In this document: one piece after another, positions 27,408 to 36,737 of the stretch
Numbering within the stretch: the stretch's first letter is position 1
How the letters are laid out: each line of letters begins with the position of its first letter
Assembly (NCBI RefSeq): GCF_052114085.1
Contig: NZ_JBFREB010000001.1
Coordinates: 558,001 to 622,000 of the forward strand
From: Leifsonia sp052114085
Lineage (GTDB): Bacteria; Actinomycetota; Actinomycetes; Actinomycetales; Microbacteriaceae
DNA length: 64,000 bases
Direction: 5' to 3'
Position numbers and translations under genes: made by a program
The notes under the pieces: generated by a model
The model's database searches: none
What the model was told of the DNA's origin: nothing
Seen by the model: only the letters and a program-made list of their open reading frames with translations

Positions 27408-28715
27408 ATGAGAATCTCCGTGATCGGCTGCGGCTACCTGGGGGCCGTCCATGCCGCCTCCATGGCGCATCTCGGCCACGATGTGGTCGGCATCGATGTG
27501 GACGAGGCGAAGATCGCCTCGCTCTCCGCCGGTCGCGCGCCGTTCTTCGAGCCCGGACTTCCGGAGGTGCTGCGGTCGGCGACGGAGTCCGGCCGACTCC
27601 GCTTCACCACCGACTTCGCCGCCGCCGCGGACGCGGACGTCCATTTCGTCGCTGTGGGGACGCCGCAGATCGCTGACGGCGACGCCGCCGACATGCGGTT
27701 CGTCGACACCGCCTTCGCGTCGCTCCTGGAGCATGTGAAGGACGGCGACGTGATCGTCGGCAAGAGCACCGTCCCCGTGGGTACGGCAGCACGCCTCGCC
27801 GCAATCGTGGCTGAAAGACAGCCGGGTGCCACCCTCGCCTGGAACCCCGAGTTTCTTCGCGAGGGCTTCGCGGTCACGGACACCGTCAGCCCCGATCGCC
27901 TGGTCTACGGGGTTCCGGAGGGAGAGGCCGGGAAGCGCGCCGCGCGCCTGCTGGACGAGGTCTACGCGTCCGCCGTCGGCTCGGGCACTCCCGTCATCGT
28001 GACCGATTACGCGACCGCCGAGCTGGTCAAGGTGTCGGCGAACGCCTTCCTGGCCACGAAGATCTCGTTCATCAACGCTATGGCTGAGATCGCCGAGGTG
28101 ACCGGCGCCGATGTGACGCAGCTGGCGGACGCGATCGGGCACGACGCGCGGATCGGCCGCCGCTTCCTCAACGCGGGCGTCGGTTTCGGCGGAGGGTGCC
28201 TGCCGAAGGACATCCGCGCATTCAGCGCGCGGGCGCGTGAGCTCGGCCGCGGGGATGCGGTCCAGTTCCTCGACGAGGTCGACAAGATCAACCTCCGGCG
28301 GCGCACCAGGGTGGTCGAAATGGTGCGCGAGGAGGCCGGCGGGCTCGCCGGGGTGCGCGTCGGTGTGCTCGGCCTCGCCTTCAAGCCGCACTCGGACGAT
28401 ATCCGCGACTCGCCCGCGCTGGAGATCGCTCTGCGTCTGGCGGAGGCCGGCGCGATCGTGACGGCGACCGACCCGCAGGCGGTGGAGAACACCCGCCGCC
28501 GTGCGCCGCAGTTGACGCTGGTCGACTCGGCCGAGGATGCCGTGCGCGATGCGGATGTCGTGCTCCTGATCACGGAGTGGCCGGAGTTCACCGGGCTGGA
28601 CCCGGAGGCCGTGGGCGAGCTGGTCGCGCATCGGACGATCATCGACGGCCGCAACTCGCTTGACCGCGAGGCGTGGCGTGCCGCCGGGTGGACGTATCGC
28701 GGCCTCGGCCGCTGA
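27408..28715 (+). CDS. ugd: UDP-glucose 6-dehydrogenase family protein
   Basis: The 435-residue NAD-dependent enzyme oxidises a nucleotide sugar at C6, most likely UDP-glucose to UDP-glucuronate for cell-surface polysaccharide. It has the Rossmann motif VIGCGYLGAVHA, the catalytic Cys264 in GFGGGCLPKDI, and the C-terminal domain with GVLGLAFKPHSDDIRDSPAL. ATG 27408 is preceded by GAGAAG; the frame is open further upstream but overlaps tdk. GDP-mannose as substrate is less likely but not excluded. The DUF4012 protein and a surface-anchored protein follow, consistent with envelope work. Confidence 0.88.
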   Translation: MRISVIGCGYLGAVHAASMAHLGHDVVGIDVDEAKIASLSAGRAPFFEPGLPEVLRSATESGRLRFTTDFAAAADADVHFVAVGTPQIADGDAADMRFVDTAFASLLEHVKDGDVIVGKSTVPVGTAARLAAIVAERQPGATLAWNPEFLREGFAVTDTVSPDRLVYGVPEGEAGKRAARLLDEVYASAVGSGTPVIVTDYATAELVKVSANAFLATKISFINAMAEIAEVTGADVTQLADAIGHDARIGRRFLNAGVGFGGGCLPKDIRAFSARARELGRGDAVQFLDEVDKINLRRRTRVVEMVREEAGGLAGVRVGVLGLAFKPHSDDIRDSPALEIALRLAEAGAIVTATDPQAVENTRRRAPQLTLVDSAEDAVRDADVVLLITEWPEFTGLDPEAVGELVAHRTIIDGRNSLDREAWRAAGWTYRGLGR

Positions 28716-28769
28716 GACGGGCCTCATCGTGTGCTCCCCTTTGGGGGCCGCCGCAAAAGTGAGGATTTG

Positions 28770-28775
28770 TTAGAT
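28770..28775 (+). promoter_or_regulatory. -10 box of the DUF4012 gene, leaderless spacing
   Basis: TTAGAT followed by seven bases and then ATG 28783. Confidence 0.45.
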
Positions 28776-28782
28776 TTGTCGT

Positions 28783-30660
28783 ATGGCGACAGATCTCACC
28801 GAGCCCGACGCGCCGCCGCGTGCCGACCGGGAAGCACTGCCGGGCGCTCCGCGGTCCCGGCGGATGCGCCATCCTGTCGTCTTCTGGGTGCTCGTGGGTA
28901 TCGCCGCTGTCCTGGTGTTCGTCGTCGCCTGGATCGGTGTTCGCGGATTCCTCGCCCAGCGCGCGCTCACTGACGCCGTTCCCGCGGCCGACCACATCAA
29001 GACTTCCGTCGCCTCAGGCGACCTCGCCTCCGCGGGGCGTGCGGCCGGCGACCTCCGCCGGAAGACCGAACAGGCGGTCGCCTTGACGTCCGACCCGATC
29101 TGGAGGGCGGCGGAGGTCGTTCCCTGGGTCGGGCCGAACCTCACGGCGGTGCGAACCGTGGCAGCTGCGTCCGACACTGTGGCTGCACGTGTGGTTCAGC
29201 CCCTCGTAGCGGCCGGTTCCGCGATCAACCTGCGCGCCCTCGCCATCGACAAGGGTCGGATCGACCTCGCTCCGATTCAGGCGGCGCAGCCGGCCGTCGC
29301 TCGGGCGCAAGCTGCCTTCGCGACGGCGCACGCCAGCGTGACGGCCATCCACACCGATGAGCTCCTCGGCCCGGTCGCGAGCGGGATCGGACGCCTGCGC
29401 GGTGTCCTCGACCAGGTGGGGCCGGGCATCGACGCGCTCGGGAATGCCGTCCGGCTGCTTCCTGCCATGCTCGGAGCGGACGGCCCGCGCGACTACCTCC
29501 TCGCGGCTCAGAACCCCGCCGAGTTGCGCGCGACTGGCGGCCTGGTCGGCGCCATCGCACTCGTCCACACCGATCAGGGCGCGGTGTCCCTGCAGCGGCA
29601 GTCCGCCGGATCGGCCATCGGTCCGTGGAAGACCCCGGTCGCCGACGTTCCCCTGAACACTCAGGGTCTCTACGGCCCGCTGGTCGGTCGCTTCATGCAG
29701 GACGCGAACCTGACCCCGGACTTCCCGGTCGCCGCGTCCACCGTGTCCCGGATGTGGACGACGAAGTACGGAGGAAAGGTCGACGGCGTCATCGCCATGG
29801 ACCCGATCGTTCTCAGTGCGCTGCTGAAGTCGACAGGCCCTGTGACGCTGCCCGAAGGCGACCGGCTCACCTCGTCCAACGCGGTGAAACTCTTGCTGAG
29901 CGACGTCTACCAGCGGTATTCGGATCCAGCCCAGCAGGACGCCTTCTTCGCGAGCGCCGCCAGCGCAGTGTTCGGCAGGCTGTCGACCGGGGGTGTGGAT
30001 GCCGCGAAGCTCGTGAGCGCGCTGGCCGCTGCCGGCGAGGCGCGTCGCGTCTTGATCTGGAGTGCCCACGACGGCGACCAGAGAACGCTTGCGGGAACGA
30101 CCCTCGCCGGTGGCCTCCCCGCTTCCCAGACGCCGTCGTCGGGGGTCGGCGTCTATTACAACGACGCGACCGGCGCGAAGATGGACTACTACCTGGCCAC
30201 ATCGGTCGCCGCGGGCTCCAAGGTGTGCCGGGCCGACGGCAGGCCGTCGACAGTGGTGAACGTGACGCTGACCAACCGTGCGCCGGCGGACGCGGGCGCG
30301 ACGCTTCCGCGGTATGTCACCGGTGGTGGGACTTACGGCGTACCGCCGGGTTCGATCCGCACGCGGGTGGCCGTTTATGGCCCTGCCGGTTCACTGCTCG
30401 CCGCTACCCAGAGCGAGGGCCGCGGTTACGCGACGGTGGCCGGCGTCGACCGCTCCCATCCGGTGAGCGTGTTCACGGTCGAGTTGGCGCCGGGCGCCTC
30501 CCAGACCGTGTCCGTGCAGTTTCTCAACTCGCGTGGATCGTCGACGAAACTCAGCGTCGTTACGACTCCGACGCTTCCGGGGGACGGGTCGACCCCCGAT
30601 ATGGGGGCACAGAACACCGTGGCGCCCATTGTCGTTCAGTGCTCTTCCGTCGTAAAGTGA
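28783..30660 (+). CDS. DUF4012 membrane-anchored protein
   Basis: The 625-residue protein has one membrane span near residues 32-52 and a large extracytoplasmic part matching DUF4012, a family seen in actinobacterial surface-polysaccharide clusters. Conserved-looking stretches include YLLAAQNPAELRATGGLVGA and the region around DPIVLSALLKSTGPV, which recall LytR-CpsA-Psr-type proteins in style but lack their signature. Function of the family is not established. It lies downstream of ugd and 52 bases upstream of a small sortase-type surface protein. Confidence 0.82.
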   Translation: MATDLTEPDAPPRADREALPGAPRSRRMRHPVVFWVLVGIAAVLVFVVAWIGVRGFLAQRALTDAVPAADHIKTSVASGDLASAGRAAGDLRRKTEQAVALTSDPIWRAAEVVPWVGPNLTAVRTVAAASDTVAARVVQPLVAAGSAINLRALAIDKGRIDLAPIQAAQPAVARAQAAFATAHASVTAIHTDELLGPVASGIGRLRGVLDQVGPGIDALGNAVRLLPAMLGADGPRDYLLAAQNPAELRATGGLVGAIALVHTDQGAVSLQRQSAGSAIGPWKTPVADVPLNTQGLYGPLVGRFMQDANLTPDFPVAASTVSRMWTTKYGGKVDGVIAMDPIVLSALLKSTGPVTLPEGDRLTSSNAVKLLLSDVYQRYSDPAQQDAFFASAASAVFGRLSTGGVDAAKLVSALAAAGEARRVLIWSAHDGDQRTLAGTTLAGGLPASQTPSSGVGVYYNDATGAKMDYYLATSVAAGSKVCRADGRPSTVVNVTLTNRAPADAGATLPRYVTGGGTYGVPPGSIRTRVAVYGPAGSLLAATQSEGRGYATVAGVDRSHPVSVFTVELAPGASQTVSVQFLNSRGSSTKLSVVTTPTLPGDGSTPDMGAQNTVAPIVVQCSSVVK

Positions 30661-30712
30661 AGATTACTCAACTACCCCGACCGTGAGCCGGGCCCAACAG
30701 AAAGGCGGGCCG

Positions 30713-31276
30713 ATGTTCAAGAAGATCCTGGCGGCGATCGCCGTGAGCGCGGGACTGCTGCTTGCGGTCCCAGCTGCCGCGAACGCCGCCGACTACACCG
30801 CCGGTGCCCAATGCTCCTTCGACGCAAGCGTCGCGCAGGCTGGAGGCACCGCCACACTGATCTGCATCCCGGGGACGTGGTCCCCTGGAGAAGCGATCGA
30901 CTGGACCGTGACCGGGGAGAACGGGGCATCGTTCCGCCTCGCCTCGTTCAGCACGGCAAACAGCAGTCTCCACTTCACCAAGCACTCCAACGCCGACGGC
31001 AGCGATGTCCTGACGGTGACCATCCCGGCGTCCGCGTCGGGCACGTACAGCGTCGTCGGACGCGGCCAGGCCAGCGGGCACATCTGCCCCGCCTCCCTGA
31101 CCGTCCTCCCGGCGGACCAGTACAGCACCGCCGTCGACCCCGGCGACAACGGGCTCGCCCACACGGGCTCGACCATCGCCGTCTGGGCGGTGTGGATGGG
31201 CGGCTCGCTCGTCATCCTCGGACTGATCGCCCTGGCCATCATGGCCTGGCTGCGAAGGGTCCGGACGGAGTCCTGA
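30713..31276 (+). CDS. Small secreted protein with LAXTG sorting signal
   Basis: The 187-residue product has a signal peptide ending AAANAA near residue 24, a beta-rich Ig-like middle with two or three cysteines, and a C-terminal sorting signal: LAHTG at residues 148-152, a membrane span, then RRVRTES. LAXTG is the motif of class E sortases in high-GC Gram-positives, so the protein is probably linked to the cell wall or a pilus. No sortase gene lies in the window. ATG 30713 is chosen because AAAGGCGGG lies upstream and the signal peptide then has a usual length; GTG 30683 would add ten residues. Confidence 0.8.
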   Translation: MFKKILAAIAVSAGLLLAVPAAANAADYTAGAQCSFDASVAQAGGTATLICIPGTWSPGEAIDWTVTGENGASFRLASFSTANSSLHFTKHSNADGSDVLTVTIPASASGTYSVVGRGQASGHICPASLTVLPADQYSTAVDPGDNGLAHTGSTIAVWAVWMGGSLVILGLIALAIMAWLRRVRTES

Positions 31277-31297
31277 CGCACCAGCACCACCCCGATT

Positions 31298-31336
31298 CGA
31301 TTCCCGGTCGGACCCCACAGGTCCGGCCGGGAATCG
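31298..31336 (+). terminator. Strong hairpin after the LAXTG protein gene
   Basis: Bases 31298-31314 pair with 31320-31336 in a 17-position stem with a single T-G wobble and loop CCACA. It lies 21 bases after the stop codon. There is no T run, but the stem is very stable. Confidence 0.65.
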
Positions 31337-31364
31337 TCGCGTGGGGGGATGCGTTGCGCTTGAG

Positions 31365-32381
31365 GTGAGCGCCACCACCATCCCCCTCAACGTCCTCGAC
31401 CTCGCCAGCCGCCCAGCCGGAGGCAGCAACGCCGATGCGGTGGGCGGCACCATCCGGCTCGCGCAGGCCGCGGAGGCGCTCGGCTACGAACGCTTTTGGG
31501 TCGCCGAGCATCATGGCATGCCAGGCATCGCCTCCAGCGCCCCCGCCGTGCTCATCGCCGGCGTCGCGGCCGCGACCGAACGCATCCGCGTGGGCAGCGG
31601 CGGCGTCATGCTGCCCAACCACGCGCCGCTGGTGGTCGCAGAGCAGTTCGGCACCCTCCGCGCCCTCTACGGCGACCGCATCGACCTCGGCATCGGCCGC
31701 GCGCCCGGCACGGACGGCGCGACCGCCATGGCGCTCCGCCGCAGCCCCGAAGGTCTCGGAGTCGAAGACTTCCCGCAGCAGCTCCTCGACCTGTTCGGCT
31801 TCTTCTACGGCGGGATGAGCGACGCCAACCCCCTGCACGGCATCACCGCCGTCCCCGGTCTCGGCGATGCGCCCCAGGTGTGGCTGCTCGGCTCCAGCGG
31901 CTTCAGTGCCCAGGTCGCCGCGGCGCTCGGACTGCCGTTCGCCTTCGCGCACCACTTCGCGGGTGAGAATACCGAGGCCGCGCTCGATCTGTACCGTTCG
32001 CGGTTCGAGCCCAGCGACATGCTCGGTGAACCGCACACGATGATCGCCGTCAACGTCGTCTCCGATGAGGATCCTGAGGTCGTGCGTGCGCTGTCCCTGC
32101 CTGGTCAGCTGTCGTTCCTCCGGATGCGACGCGGCCTGAAGCCGGAGCCGGTCAGCGTCGAGGAGGCGCTCGCCTACGAGTTCACGCCTCTCGAAGAGGA
32201 GTTCATCGCCTCCCGGAACGCCCGTCAGGCGATCGGTACGCCGACCGAGGTCAAGGCGCGGCTCGACTCCCTGCTCGCCTCCACCCAGACCGACGAGCTG
32301 ATGATCTCGTCCGGCGCCGCGACCGTGGAGGGACGCATCCGCTCGCTCGAGATCGTCCGGGAGCTGTACCCCGCTGCATGA
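31365..32381 (+). CDS. LLM-class flavin-dependent oxidoreductase
   Basis: The 338-residue protein belongs to the bacterial luciferase-like monooxygenases (MsnO8-like group): it begins with IPLNVLDLASRPAGG, and has YERFWVAEHHGMPGIASSAP and IRVGSGGVMLPNHAPL, then DLGIGRAPGTD. Such enzymes use reduced FMN to oxidise organic substrates. An FMN reductase gene 84 bases downstream could supply the reduced flavin. GTG 31365 is the likely start because it gives the family N-terminus; no clear ribosome site is seen. The substrate is unknown. Confidence 0.88.
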   Translation: MSATTIPLNVLDLASRPAGGSNADAVGGTIRLAQAAEALGYERFWVAEHHGMPGIASSAPAVLIAGVAAATERIRVGSGGVMLPNHAPLVVAEQFGTLRALYGDRIDLGIGRAPGTDGATAMALRRSPEGLGVEDFPQQLLDLFGFFYGGMSDANPLHGITAVPGLGDAPQVWLLGSSGFSAQVAAALGLPFAFAHHFAGENTEAALDLYRSRFEPSDMLGEPHTMIAVNVVSDEDPEVVRALSLPGQLSFLRMRRGLKPEPVSVEEALAYEFTPLEEEFIASRNARQAIGTPTEVKARLDSLLASTQTDELMISSGAATVEGRIRSLEIVRELYPAA

Positions 32382-32389
32382 CGGACCGT

Positions 32390-32414
32390 GACGGCGACCC
32401 GCGCGGTCGCCGTC
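32390..32414 (+). terminator. Hairpin between the LLM oxidoreductase and FMN reductase genes
   Basis: GACGGCGACC (32390-32399) pairs perfectly with GGTCGCCGTC (32405-32414) around a 5-base loop. No T run; it may weaken read-through between the two genes. Confidence 0.45.
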
Positions 32415-32465
32415 ATCGGCAGGTACCGTGGGGCCACATCCCGGATCTGAGCAAAGGCGGTACCC

Positions 32466-33059
32466 ATGTCGCACCCACTGACCGTGGTCGGAGTGAGCGG
32501 AAGCCCGACACATCCGTCCCGGACGACCGTGCTCGTGGACGACGTCACGCGCTCGTACGCGGAGGCCGCGGGCGGTGTCGCCCGCACCATCCAGCTCGCT
32601 CCTCTGCTGCCCGAGCTCGGTGCCGGACCCTTCCGCAGCAGCCTCAGCCCGATCGTGACCGAGGCGCTGGAGGCCGTGGAGACTGCGGACATCCTGGTGG
32701 TCGGGTCGCCCGCCTACCGGGCCACGTATACGGGCCTGTTCAAGCTGTTCTTCGACCACGTCGGTCAGTACGCCCTCATCGACAAGCCGGTCGTCCTCAC
32801 CGCCACGGGCGGCAGCGACCGCCACGCTCTGCTGGTGGAGCACCAGATGCGCCCGCTCTTCGGGTTCTTCCAGTCGTTGACGGTTCCGTTGGGGATCTAC
32901 GCCAGTGAGAGCGACTTCGCCGACTACCAGATCCGGTCGGACGACCTGCGGCAGCGCATCGACACGGCCGTCGCCCGTACCCTGCCGCTCATCCGGGCGA
33001 ACGTCGACCCAGAGGCGCAGCTGGCAGAGCGCGAATTCGCTCGGCCGGACGCTTTCTGA
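32466..33059 (+). CDS. NADPH-dependent FMN reductase
   Basis: The 197-residue flavodoxin-like protein matches FMN reductases of the SsuE/MsuE type: VVGVSGSPTHPSRTTVLVDD at the N-terminus binds FMN phosphate, VVGSPAYRATYTGLFKLFFDH is the flavin-binding loop, and LTATGGSDRHALLVEHQMRPLF is a family mark. It would supply reduced FMN to a monooxygenase, plausibly the LLM enzyme upstream. ATG 32466 has AAAGG upstream at a long spacing, so initiation may be weak. Confidence 0.9.
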   Translation: MSHPLTVVGVSGSPTHPSRTTVLVDDVTRSYAEAAGGVARTIQLAPLLPELGAGPFRSSLSPIVTEALEAVETADILVVGSPAYRATYTGLFKLFFDHVGQYALIDKPVVLTATGGSDRHALLVEHQMRPLFGFFQSLTVPLGIYASESDFADYQIRSDDLRQRIDTAVARTLPLIRANVDPEAQLAEREFARPDAF

Positions 33060-33150
33060 GCGTCGCGTTCTCGGCTGGCAACTGCCGCTGTCGCCTGAAA
33101 CGACGAAGTGCCGGAGCGGAACGCACCCGCCCAGCGGTCGCAGCAGGCTG

Positions 33151-34131
33151 CTAGGACGCGGCAGTCAGCGTCACGAGCGACGCCTCCGGACGGCACGCGA
33201 ACCGTACCGGCGCGAAGATCGACGTGCCCAGGCCGGCCGACACGTTCAGGTAGGCCGAACGGAAGGCGTGGCGCCAGACGTTCAAGCCTTTCACCTGGGC
33301 GCGAGGGATGTCGCAGTTCGTCACGAGGGCACCGAAGCCGGGCACGCAGACCTGGCCCCCGTGCGTGTGGCCCGCGAAGATCATCGAGGCGCCGTAGGTC
33401 ACGAACGCGTCCAGGACCCGGCGATAGGGGGAGTGGGTGACCCCGATCGTGACGGCCTGCCGCTGTCGGCTCGGACCGGCGTCCGGCCAGGTGTTGTCCT
33501 CTGAGAACGGGTCGTTCTCGCGGAGTTCATCCAGCGCGCCAGGGATCGACTCGACCCGGTCGAAGCGGATGTGCGGGTCGTCGACTCCGAAGAATTCGAG
33601 GTGGGTGCCGCGCACCTCGAGACCGGCCGCGCGGTTGTCGAGATCGGTCCAGCCGAGGTCGCGGAAGAACGCCGTGAGGGCGGCCGTGTCGAGCCGGGCT
33701 GCCGTGGGGCCCTTCTTCTTCGACGGGCCGAGGAAGTACTTGAGCGGGTTCTTGACCTGAGGACCGAAGTAGTCGTTCGACCCGTGCACGAAGACGCCCG
33801 GAATCCCCTGGAAGCCCTCGTAAGCGGCGCGGACACCCTCGAGGCCCCGGGCGTGGCCCAGCACGTCCCCCGTCTCGACGATCAGGTCCGGCTTCAGCCG
33901 GGCCAGCGATCGGATCCACTCCTGCTTGTCCCGCTGCCACGGGGCCATGTGCAGATCCGACAGGTGGAGCACCCGGATGGGCTGGGCGCCGGCCGGCAGA
34001 ACGGGAACACTCACCTCGCGGAGCGTGTAGGCACGACGCTCGACCAGGGAACCGTACGCGAACGCGGCGGTGCCCGCCGCGGCCACGAAGGCCAGGGCGG
34101 ACGCCGCCGGACGCAAGGCCGTGCGCGCCAC
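33151..34131 (-). CDS. Membrane-associated metallophosphoesterase
   Basis: The 326-residue protein has an N-terminal hydrophobic stretch (residues about 8-28) that anchors or exports it, followed by a calcineurin-like phosphoesterase domain: HLSDLHM, ETGDVLGH, HGSNDYFGP and FAGHTHGGQ supply the metal ligands. The usual GNH motif reads GSND here, as is common in this actinobacterial group. The GTG start overlaps the stop of the upstream penicillin-binding protein gene by one base, so the two are co-translated and may work together at the envelope. The substrate is unknown. Confidence 0.87.
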   Translation of the reverse strand: MARTALRPAASALAFVAAAGTAAFAYGSLVERRAYTLREVSVPVLPAGAQPIRVLHLSDLHMAPWQRDKQEWIRSLARLKPDLIVETGDVLGHARGLEGVRAAYEGFQGIPGVFVHGSNDYFGPQVKNPLKYFLGPSKKKGPTAARLDTAALTAFFRDLGWTDLDNRAAGLEVRGTHLEFFGVDDPHIRFDRVESIPGALDELRENDPFSEDNTWPDAGPSRQRQAVTIGVTHSPYRRVLDAFVTYGASMIFAGHTHGGQVCVPGFGALVTNCDIPRAQVKGLNVWRHAFRSAYLNVSAGLGTSIFAPVRFACRPEASLVTLTAAS

Positions 34132-36686
34132 TAGCCCTTGGCGCCCGGTGTCGGCGGAGCGCTGGCTTCAGCCAGAGCCAGGGTTACCTGGGTTCCCGGC
34201 TTGGCCGGTGCATTGCCGGCCGGATCCTGAGCTTGCACGATCGCGGTCGGGCTGTTGCCACCAGTTGTCTTCACCTTGAAGCCGGCGGCGGTCAGCGCCG
34301 CAAGCGCGTCGGAGTACTTCTGCCCGACGACGTTGGGAACAGCGACGAGCGAACCGTTACTGGTGAAGAGGGTCACCACGGTGCCCTTGCTGACCTGGGT
34401 ACCGGGGGCCGGGTCGGTGGCCGAGACGGCGCCTGCTGGCACGACCGAGTCCTGCGGACCGCCGTCAGCCGAGTCGAGACCCAGACCCGTAAGAATGGAC
34501 TTCGCCTCGTCGGGCGACTTGCCAGTGAGATCCGGAATGGCGACCTGGACCCCGCGGGTCAGCTTGTCCGGCGGTGCCGGGAAGTCGTCGCCGCCGTACT
34601 TGCCGACCGCAGCGGACATCATGGTGCGCATCACGGCCGTTCGGGCGCTGGCGGGGCTTGTGCCGTGCGTCGGGTACACCCTACGGAAGTCGACGTGACC
34701 CTGGATGTTGCCCACCCAATACGCTCCGGCGACCTTGGTGGTCGCGGCGACCAGCCACAGCTGGTCGTTGTACTCGGTGGTTCCCGTCTTTCCGAGCATG
34801 TCCTTGCCGGTGCGGTTCATACCGGACGCGGTTCCACCGCCCTGGAGCGGGCCCATGAGCGCCTTCGCCATGGTGTGGGCCACGGCGGGGTCGACCGACT
34901 GGCTGCAGGCGGTGGCCGGCGGCTTCACATCTTTACCGGTCGCGTCCAGGATCTTGTCGATGGCGATCGGCGTGCAGGTCAGGCCGTTGTTGGCGATGCC
35001 GGCGAAGGCCGTCGCCATGGTGAGCGGCGCGATGTAGTTCGTGCCGAGCACGGCTGCGGGGTTCGTGTCGAGCGGTTCCCCCTTGGCGGTGTGGACGCCG
35101 AACGCCTCCGCATCCTTCTTGATGTCGCAGAGGTCGAGCTGGCTCGCCATGGAGATGAACGCCGTGTTGATCGACTGCGTCGTCGCGCTCTGCGCATTTC
35201 GGATGCCGGTTTCGCCGGGGGAGTCGTTCTGCGGCGTGTAGGTGCCGTTCCATCCGCCCGTGCAGGAGTCCTTGAACGTCTTGTAGGTGCGGATGTTCGC
35301 GTTGACGGATTCGCTGAGCGAGTGGCCCTGCTTGAGCCATTCGGCGAGGGTGAACACCTTGTAGGTCGAGCCGACCTGGAAGCCGCCGGAGCCGCCGTAC
35401 TTCTGATCGGTGGCGAGGTTGACGGAGGAGTAGTCGGTGCTGGTGTTCAGCACGTCCGGGTCTTGGCTGTACTTCTTGTTCTGCGCCATGTAGAGCACGC
35501 GTCCGGTGCCTGGCTGCACACCGGTGAGCACGCCGCCGATGTCGGCGCGGTTGTACGACGGCGGCACGTACGACGCGATCGTCTCTTCGGCCACCTGCTG
35601 GAGCTGGAGGTCGAGAGACGTGAACACCTTGTAACCGCCGCGGTTGAAGTTGGATGCGCGGGTGTCCTCGTCGGCGCCGAAGCTCGGGTCGTTGAGGATG
35701 ATCTTTTGCACGTAGTCGCAGAAGTAGGCGGAGCCGCCGGCGGTCTGGCAGCCGCGGACGGACGGGGTGATCGCCGGCTGGATCGGCGTCTTCACCGCCT
35801 CCTGGTACTGCGTCTTGGTCAGCTTCTTGTACTGGTACATCTTGCCGAGGATGTAGTCCCGGCGTTCTTTGTTCTTGGCGTACCCGTCGGCCGCGCCGTT
35901 GGTCTTCGACGCGGGGTCGTCGACCTTCAGGCTCGTCGGCTCGTTCACGATCGCGATCAGGCTCGCCGCCTGCGCCGGCGTCAGTGCCGCCGCTGTCGTG
36001 TTGTAGTAGTACTTCGCCGCGGCCTCGATGCCGTACACGGAGCCGCCGAAACCGGCGATGTTGAGGTACCCGACCAGGATCTGGTCCTTGGTGTACTTCT
36101 TCTCGATGCCGATCGCGTACTTCATCTCCTTGACCTTGCGGTCCGGGGAGACGCCGGTGGAGTCATCCACGCACTGCTGGTACTTGGTCTTCTGCTCCTT
36201 GGTCTTGACCGGGAGCGCCTCGCACTTCTGCAGGAGCACGTTCTTGACGTACTGCTGGGTGATGGAGGAACCACCCTGAACACCGCCACCGCCGACCGTG
36301 GACAGCACACCGCGGACGGTGCCCTGGACGTCGATCCCGCCATGGCTGTAGAAGCGCGGATCTTCACCCGCGATCGCCGCATCCTTCGCGGCCTGCGAGA
36401 TCTGGTTGAAGCCGACAGGCAGTCGGTTCTGGGAGTAGAACGTGGCCAGAGGGACGTCCTGGTCGCCGTTCTTCGCATAGATGGTGGTCGGCTGAGCGAG
36501 CTGATCGACGTTCAGGTACTCCGGGAGTCCCTCGAAAACGCCGATGCTGTTGTTCGCGGCCATCCCTGTGACCGCGATCGCGGGGGTGACGGCGGCGGTG
36601 ACCAGAAGACCGGCCACGACGCTCATGCCGATGAAGGCACCAGTGGCACCGAGCACACCTCTAGCCTGTGGTTTTTGCGCAGACAT
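34131..36686 (-). CDS. ponA: Class A penicillin-binding protein with PASTA domains
   Basis: This 851-residue bifunctional enzyme polymerises and crosslinks peptidoglycan. After one membrane span (about residues 12-40) the glycosyltransferase domain shows GEDPRFYSHGG (catalytic Glu108) and GGSSITQQYVKN. The transpeptidase domain has the nucleophile Ser440 in STYK, the SIN motif at 505-507 and KTGT at 633-636. Two C-terminal PASTA domains begin VAIPDLTGKSPDEA and VAVPNVVGQKYSDA. ATG 36686 stands six bases after TACTCT, so the message is probably leaderless; the longer upstream frame is not used. A metallophosphoesterase gene follows. Confidence 0.93.
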   Translation of the reverse strand: MSAQKPQARGVLGATGAFIGMSVVAGLLVTAAVTPAIAVTGMAANNSIGVFEGLPEYLNVDQLAQPTTIYAKNGDQDVPLATFYSQNRLPVGFNQISQAAKDAAIAGEDPRFYSHGGIDVQGTVRGVLSTVGGGGVQGGSSITQQYVKNVLLQKCEALPVKTKEQKTKYQQCVDDSTGVSPDRKVKEMKYAIGIEKKYTKDQILVGYLNIAGFGGSVYGIEAAAKYYYNTTAAALTPAQAASLIAIVNEPTSLKVDDPASKTNGAADGYAKNKERRDYILGKMYQYKKLTKTQYQEAVKTPIQPAITPSVRGCQTAGGSAYFCDYVQKIILNDPSFGADEDTRASNFNRGGYKVFTSLDLQLQQVAEETIASYVPPSYNRADIGGVLTGVQPGTGRVLYMAQNKKYSQDPDVLNTSTDYSSVNLATDQKYGGSGGFQVGSTYKVFTLAEWLKQGHSLSESVNANIRTYKTFKDSCTGGWNGTYTPQNDSPGETGIRNAQSATTQSINTAFISMASQLDLCDIKKDAEAFGVHTAKGEPLDTNPAAVLGTNYIAPLTMATAFAGIANNGLTCTPIAIDKILDATGKDVKPPATACSQSVDPAVAHTMAKALMGPLQGGGTASGMNRTGKDMLGKTGTTEYNDQLWLVAATTKVAGAYWVGNIQGHVDFRRVYPTHGTSPASARTAVMRTMMSAAVGKYGGDDFPAPPDKLTRGVQVAIPDLTGKSPDEAKSILTGLGLDSADGGPQDSVVPAGAVSATDPAPGTQVSKGTVVTLFTSNGSLVAVPNVVGQKYSDALAALTAAGFKVKTTGGNSPTAIVQAQDPAGNAPAKPGTQVTLALAEASAPPTPGAKG

Positions 36687-36692
36687 AGGATC

Positions 36693-36698
36693 AGAGTA
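36693..36698 (-). promoter_or_regulatory. -10 box of the PBP gene, leaderless spacing
   Basis: On the minus strand TACTCT is followed by six bases and then ATG at 36686. Confidence 0.5.
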
Positions 36699-36737
36699 GG
36701 TGATGAACCTGCGAAATCCCCCGAACCGAGGAGTACG

